This document shows positions 13,193 to 17,412 of a DNA stretch of 17,412 nt, one piece after another. Below the pieces are notes generated by a model that had not been told where the DNA came from, searched no databases, and saw nothing but the letters and a program-made list of their open reading frames with translations. The stretch's first letter is position 1. Every line of letters begins with the position of its first letter. The stretch lies in contig CATYEP010000026.1 of assembly GCA_958405585.1 (NCBI GenBank), positions 1 through 17,412 of the forward strand. Direction: 5' to 3'. The position numbers were made by a program, and so were the translations under genes. Source of the stretch: an uncultured Eubacteriales bacterium. GTDB lineage: Bacteria > Bacillota > Clostridia > Christensenellales > Borkfalkiaceae.

Positions 13193-14578
13193 ATGGGAAG
13201 ATATTTTGGAACGGACGGTTTCCGCGGTGAGGCGAACGTAACGCTTACGGCGGAGCATGCATATAAAGTCGGGAGATTTTTAGGTTATTACTATAGTGAA
13301 CTCAGACGGCGTCGTGGGGAGGAGCTTCCGGCCCGCATCGTGATCGGGAAAGATACGCGCCGTTCGAGTTATATGTTTGAATATATTCTGGCGGGGGGGC
13401 TTGCCGCTTCCGGGGCGGATGCCTATATCCTGCACGTTACAACGACGCCTTCGGTGGCGTACATTGCGCGCGTGGACGATTTTGATTGCGGGATCATGAT
13501 TTCGGCGAGCCATAATCCTTATTATGACAACGGCATCAAACTGATCAACAGCAACGGCGAAAAGATGGATGAAAAGACCATATCGCTGGTCGAGGATTAT
13601 CTGGACGGAAAACTGGAACTGTTCGGCGAAAAGATGGAGGAGATACCGTATGCGCAACGTGAGAACATCGGCAAAACTGTGGATTATGCATCGGGGAGAA
13701 ACAGATACATCGGGTATCTGATCTCGATCGGGATGTATTCGTTCAAAGGTAAGCGTGTGGGGCTGGATTGTGCAAACGGATCGGCTTGGAACATTGCCAA
13801 ATGCGTGTTTGAAGCGCTCGGCGCGAAAGTGACGGTGATCAATGCGGACCCGAGCGGCCTGAATGTCAATAAAGACGCGGGGTCGACGCATATAGAAGGC
13901 TTGTGCAGGCTCGTGAAAGAAAAGGGGCTGGATGTCGGATTTGCCTACGACGGCGACGCGGACAGGTGTCTTTGTGTGGATGAAAACGGGAATGTGGTCG
14001 ACGGCGATCAGATTCTGTACATCTACGGGAAATACATGAAAGAACGCGGAAAACTTGTTACGAATACGGTTGTCACAACGGTCATGAGCAATCTGGGGCT
14101 GTACAAAGCGCTGGATGAAGAAGGGATCGGTTATGTCAAGACGGCTGTCGGAGACAAGTACGTGTATGAATATATGCAGCAACACGGATGCCGCCTGGGC
14201 GGAGAGCAGTCGGGGCATATCATATTTTCCAAGTATTCCACAACGGGCGACGGCATTCTGACCAGTCTGAAAGTGATGGAAGTCATGATGGCAAAGAAGT
14301 CGACGCTTTCGCAGCTTGCGGCGCCTGTGCAGATTTATCCGCAGGTAGTGGTGAATGTTCGCGTGCGGGATAAAGAGGCCGCGCGGCAGGATCCGGATGT
14401 GCGGGCGGCTGTAGCGCGCGCGGAAAAAAATCTCGGCGAAGACGGGCGAATCCTGGTCAGAGAATCCGGAACGGAACCTCTTGTGCGCGTGATGGTGGAA
14501 GCGAAGTCGAAAGAAGACTGCGAAAAGATCGCAAACAGCGTCGCTGATGTGATCAAAGAAAAAGGGTATACGGTTTAA
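13193..14578 (+). CDS. glmM: Phosphoglucosamine mutase
   Basis: GlmM converts glucosamine-6-phosphate to glucosamine-1-phosphate in the cytoplasm, a step toward UDP-GlcNAc. The 461-residue length is typical. MGRYFGTDGFRGEAN is the family N-terminus. The phosphoserine loop MISASHNPYYDNGIK has its active Ser at position 106, the Mg2+ loop DGDADR is at 253-258, the sugar-binding GGEQSGHII segment is near 343-351, and the phosphate-binding RESGTEPLVRV is at 423-433. AAGGA (13177-13181) precedes ATG 13193. It follows the LbH gene after 24 bases and ends six bases before glmS, so it is in the same operon. The DGDADR loop plus GTDGFRGEAN distinguishes it from general phosphoglucomutases. Identification is firm. 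Confidence 0.96.
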   Translation: MGRYFGTDGFRGEANVTLTAEHAYKVGRFLGYYYSELRRRRGEELPARIVIGKDTRRSSYMFEYILAGGLAASGADAYILHVTTTPSVAYIARVDDFDCGIMISASHNPYYDNGIKLINSNGEKMDEKTISLVEDYLDGKLELFGEKMEEIPYAQRENIGKTVDYASGRNRYIGYLISIGMYSFKGKRVGLDCANGSAWNIAKCVFEALGAKVTVINADPSGLNVNKDAGSTHIEGLCRLVKEKGLDVGFAYDGDADRCLCVDENGNVVDGDQILYIYGKYMKERGKLVTNTVVTTVMSNLGLYKALDEEGIGYVKTAVGDKYVYEYMQQHGCRLGGEQSGHIIFSKYSTTGDGILTSLKVMEVMMAKKSTLSQLAAPVQIYPQVVVNVRVRDKEAARQDPDVRAAVARAEKNLGEDGRILVRESGTEPLVRVMVEAKSKEDCEKIANSVADVIKEKGYTV

Positions 14579-14584
14579 GCGAGC

Positions 14585-16420
14585 ATGTGCGGGATCGTGG
14601 GATATACGGGAAGCAAGCAGGCAGCGCCTGTTTTGCTGAACGGTTTGGAAAAATTGGAATACCGGGGTTATGATTCGGCAGGGATCGCCGTGCGCGGCGA
14701 TGCGGGAAAAGTAACTTTGGTCAAAGCAAAAGGCAGACTGAAAAATCTGATCGAAAAAACGGACGCGGGCAGAACGGTTTTCGGTACCTGCGGAATCGGG
14801 CATACACGTTGGGCCACGCACGGCGAACCTTCGGAAGTGAATGCGCATCCGCATTTCAATGACGAAAAGACAGTTTTCGGCGTGCATAACGGCATCATTG
14901 AAAATTTTACAGAACTCAAACAGAAACTGCTGAGAGCAGGCTATACTTTTTATTCGCAGACAGATACTGAAATTGCGATCAAGCTGGTAGATTACTATTA
15001 TAAAAAATGGAAAAATCCGCTGGACGCACTCGCAAGTTTTATGCTTCGTGCGCGCGGATCCTACGCTTTGGCGATCTTGTTCAGCGATTATCCGGGTGAG
15101 ATCTATGTGGCGCGCAAGGACAGCCCCCTGATCATCGGCGTGGGCAAGGATGAGACATTTTTGGCTTCCGACGTGCCGGCGATTCTGAAATATACGCGCG
15201 ACGTGTATTATATCGGCAATATGGAAATGGCGCGGCTGCAAAAGGGCAAAGCGGATTTTTATGACCTGGATAAAAATGAGATAAAAAAAGATCTTGTTCA
15301 CGTTACCTGGGACGAAAAGGCGGCGGAACGGGGCGGATTCAAACATTTCATGATGAAGGAGATCCACGAACAGCCCGTCGTTGTGCGCGATACGGTACGT
15401 TCCGCCGTGCACGGCAATGCGATCGACCTCGCACAGATCGGGCTGACGGATGAAAAAATCCGCTCTTTTGAAGAGATCCAGATCGTTGCTTGCGGATCCG
15501 CATACCATGCCGGCGTTGTGATGCAGTATGTTGCCGAGAGTGTGGCAAGGATCCCCGTGCGGGTGGAGCTTGCTTCGGAATTCAGGTACCGTGATCCCAT
15601 TTTAACGCCGAAAACGCTGGTCATCGTTGTCAGCCAATCGGGTGAAACGGCAGACAGTCTGGCTGCACTGCGCGAAGCAAAATCAAAGGGCGTTCAAACA
15701 CTTGCCATTGTCAATGTTGTCGGCTCGTCCATTGCGCGTGAGGCGGATATGGTTTTCTATACCAAAGCGGGATTGGAGATCGCCGTTGCCACTACGAAAG
15801 CTTACAGCGCTCAGCTTGCGGCGGGGTATCTGATCGCGATACAATTCGCATTTGCGCGCGGCAAAATCGGGAAAGAGCGTTACGAATCGCTGATCGAGCA
15901 GATCGGAGAGCTTCCCGATAAAATTTCTTTTGTTTTGGAAAAGAAAGAAGAAATACAGAAATTTGCAACAAAAATTGCCAACAACAAGGATATTTTCTTT
16001 ATAGGCAGAGGCATGGATTATGCGGCAAGCCTGGAAGGGAGCCTGAAACTGAAAGAAATCAGTTATATTCATTCGGAGGCATATGCTGCCGGCGAACTCA
16101 AACACGGCACGATCAGTCTGATCGAGCAGGGGACGCTGGTTGTCGGCGTGCTGACCCAGCAGGATCTGCTGGAAAAAACGCTGAGCAACATGGTGGAAGT
16201 GCAGAGCCGCGGCGCCTATCTGATGGCGCTCACATCCTCCGGAAATTATTTTGTAGAGGAAAAGGCGGATTTTACCGTTTATGTCCCCAAGACAGATCCT
16301 CTTTTTACGGCGAGCCTTTCCGTGGTTCCGCTGCAGCTTCTGGCGTATTATGTCAGTGTGGCGCGCGGGCTGGATGTGGATAAGCCCAGAAATCTTGCCA
16401 AAAGCGTTACAGTCGAATAA
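14585..16420 (+). CDS. glmS: Glutamine-fructose-6-phosphate aminotransferase (isomerising)
   Basis: GlmS makes glucosamine-6-phosphate from fructose-6-phosphate and glutamine, the entry step of amino-sugar synthesis. The start is fixed by the required N-terminal catalytic Cys (MCGIVGYTG); a good ribosome binding site is lacking, so coupling to glmM six bases upstream is likely. The glutaminase domain shows LEYRGYDSAGIAV, GHTRWATHGEPSEVNAHPH (about 73-91) and HNGIIENF. Two SIS isomerase domains follow with CGSAYHAGVV, ASEFRYRD, SQSGETADSLAALREAK (about 352-368), KHGTISLIEQ and the C-terminal LAKSVTVE. Length 611 is close to the E. coli enzyme (609). No ribozyme can fit upstream in the six-base gap, unlike many Bacillota glmS genes, so feedback control must act elsewhere. 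Identification is firm. Confidence 0.98.
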   Translation: MCGIVGYTGSKQAAPVLLNGLEKLEYRGYDSAGIAVRGDAGKVTLVKAKGRLKNLIEKTDAGRTVFGTCGIGHTRWATHGEPSEVNAHPHFNDEKTVFGVHNGIIENFTELKQKLLRAGYTFYSQTDTEIAIKLVDYYYKKWKNPLDALASFMLRARGSYALAILFSDYPGEIYVARKDSPLIIGVGKDETFLASDVPAILKYTRDVYYIGNMEMARLQKGKADFYDLDKNEIKKDLVHVTWDEKAAERGGFKHFMMKEIHEQPVVVRDTVRSAVHGNAIDLAQIGLTDEKIRSFEEIQIVACGSAYHAGVVMQYVAESVARIPVRVELASEFRYRDPILTPKTLVIVVSQSGETADSLAALREAKSKGVQTLAIVNVVGSSIAREADMVFYTKAGLEIAVATTKAYSAQLAAGYLIAIQFAFARGKIGKERYESLIEQIGELPDKISFVLEKKEEIQKFATKIANNKDIFFIGRGMDYAASLEGSLKLKEISYIHSEAYAAGELKHGTISLIEQGTLVVGVLTQQDLLEKTLSNMVEVQSRGAYLMALTSSGNYFVEEKADFTVYVPKTDPLFTASLSVVPLQLLAYYVSVARGLDVDKPRNLAKSVTVE

Positions 16421-16452
16421 GAAAAAGTTGTGTTTACTATGCGGAGAAATTT

Positions 16453-17412
16453 ATGAGAAAAGGGCATTTGAAAGAACGAGATAACATTGTGATAGCGATT
16501 TGCGACTTTTTTGCCGTTACGCTGTCTATGTTGATATCAATGCTAATCGTGCACGGAGAAATTATTTGGGCGTGGGATCTTTTATATTGGTATCTTTGTA
16601 ATCTTGTCACGGCGGCTGTCTTTTTTCTGGCATTCCGACTGTATTCGATGTCTTTGTGTTCGGTTGGTATCTTTGATACGCTGAAAGTTCTTGCGGCAAA
16701 CCTTTGCATTCTGGGCATAAATATCATTTATATTTTCTTTTTTGAACAGGTTTGCGGAGTACGTACATGCATTCTATATGCGATCATGCTGACCATACTG
16801 GTGCTGCTGATCCGTTTTTCAAAACGTATTTATGTAGCATCAAAGTTTATGGTCAACAGGAGTGACGAGCAGAAGATCCGTGCCATGATCGTGGGCGGCG
16901 GCGATGCCGGTACTATGCTTATCCGTGAGATTCAGACGACGAACAAGATCGATTATAATCCTGTGTGCATCGTAGATGACGATCCTGCAAAACAGGGTAA
17001 GAGTATCGGCGGGGTCATGGTTGTGGGTACGACGGCCCAGATCAAGGAACTGGCGAAGGAATATGAGATCAAGGAGATCCTGATCGCCATGCCGTCCGTT
17101 CCGAAAAAAAAGATCCAGAAAATTTTTGACATCTGTAAGATGACAAAATGCAAAGTCAAGATTTTGCCGGGGCTGTACCAGATCGTCAGCGGTGCAGCGA
17201 GCGTTTCTTCACTGCGGCCGGTTCAGATCATTGACCTTTTGGGCAGGGAGCAGATCAAGGTCAATCTTGACGAGATCGTGGGATACATCGAAGGGCGGGT
17301 CGTACTGATCACGGGCGGAGGCGGATCGATCGGAAGTGAGCTTTGCCGTCAGATCGCGGGACATAACCCGAAACAGCTGATCATCTTGGATATTTATGAA
17401 AATAATGCTTAT
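16453..17412 (+). CDS. FlaA1/CapD/PglF-type nucleotide-sugar dehydratase, N-terminal part
   Basis: The frame stays open to the window edge; 320 codons are visible. Residues about 10-115 form four membrane helices, as in PglF and CapD-like proteins. A first Rossmann-like domain follows with MIVGGGDAGTMLIREI (near residue 140) and VDDDPAKQGKSIGGVMVVGT. The catalytic short-chain dehydrogenase domain begins at VVLITGGGGSIGSELCRQIA, the NAD(P)-binding GxxGxxG loop, and then LIILDIYENNAY. The Tyr/Met-Lys catalytic region lies beyond the window. The family converts UDP-GlcNAc to a 4-keto-6-deoxy sugar for glycans such as bacillosamine or fucosamine. GGAG (16443-16446) is six bases before ATG 16453, 32 bases after glmS, so it can be read from the glm promoter. 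This fits a UDP-GlcNAc-consuming role. Confidence 0.92.
   Translation, partial: MRKGHLKERDNIVIAICDFFAVTLSMLISMLIVHGEIIWAWDLLYWYLCNLVTAAVFFLAFRLYSMSLCSVGIFDTLKVLAANLCILGINIIYIFFFEQVCGVRTCILYAIMLTILVLLIRFSKRIYVASKFMVNRSDEQKIRAMIVGGGDAGTMLIREIQTTNKIDYNPVCIVDDDPAKQGKSIGGVMVVGTTAQIKELAKEYEIKEILIAMPSVPKKKIQKIFDICKMTKCKVKILPGLYQIVSGAASVSSLRPVQIIDLLGREQIKVNLDEIVGYIEGRVVLITGGGGSIGSELCRQIAGHNPKQLIILDIYENNAY

Noticed and set aside
13280..15508. 742-codon open frame on the minus strand opposite glmM and glmS
   Set aside because: Strikingly long, but the + strand here encodes two unambiguous enzymes with all active-site motifs. The minus translation is rich in His/Arg/Phe/Ile with no recognisable domain. 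It arises from codon preference that avoids reverse-complement stops.
1..17412. CRISPR arrays, tRNA/rRNA genes, insertion sequences, phage genes
   Set aside because: No regularly spaced direct repeats of CRISPR size, no tRNA-like cloverleaf with CCA and no transposase or phage protein motifs were seen by reading.

Overview
The window looks like chromosomal DNA of a low-to-mid-GC Bacillota bacterium, most likely an anaerobic member of the Clostridia. Supports are the FeoA/FeoB/Cys-rich FeoB-associated protein trio, a YqhD/BDH-type iron alcohol dehydrogenase, YitT (DUF161+DUF2179) and DUF5058 proteins, strong AAGGAG-type ribosome binding sites and sigma-A-like promoters. Genus cannot be fixed from the sequence. 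Every convincing gene lies on the + strand; long minus-strand frames are antisense shadows.

Layout. 1-447: 3' end of a DUF3810-like zinc peptidase gene, then a terminator whose descending arm doubles as the -35 box of the next promoter. 545-3147: ferrous-iron uptake operon feoA-feoB-small Cys-rich membrane protein. 3285-4558: iron-type alcohol dehydrogenase behind a MerR-type promoter (19-bp spacer spanned by a 20-bp dyad). 4598-5088: chloramphenicol acetyltransferase pseudogene with an internal out-of-frame deletion, followed by AT-rich non-coding DNA ending in a strong terminator at 5361-5404. 5468-8521: a three-gene operon with its own promoter: DUF5058 membrane protein, unrecognised membrane protein, and membrane-anchored M20 hydrolase of the CPS1/PM20D1 type. 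I consider this the best candidate for an undescribed system. 8522-9134: a 613-base gap with hairpins, short direct repeats and the promoter of the next unit. 9135-10682: YitT-family protein and DUF1003 protein. 10725-12254: O-antigen ligase/polymerase-like (Wzy_C) protein with its own promoter and a long-stem terminator. 12383-16420: amino-sugar operon with a stand-alone GlmU-C-like left-handed beta-helix acetyltransferase, glmM and glmS. 16453-17412: 5' part of a FlaA1/CapD/PglF-type nucleotide-sugar dehydratase gene, cut by the window end.

How the genes work together. GlmS makes glucosamine-6-P from fructose-6-P and glutamine, GlmM isomerises it to glucosamine-1-P, and the LbH protein has the GlmU-like features to acetylate it; UDP-GlcNAc could then feed the PglF-type dehydratase and surface-glycan assembly, where the Wzy_C-type protein may act. 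The feo genes import Fe2+, and the downstream alcohol dehydrogenase probably uses iron or zinc and detoxifies aldehydes under control of a MerR regulator encoded elsewhere. The DUF5058 cluster suggests uptake or export of a peptide-like or N-acyl amino acid substrate coupled to hydrolysis; this is inference from operon structure only.
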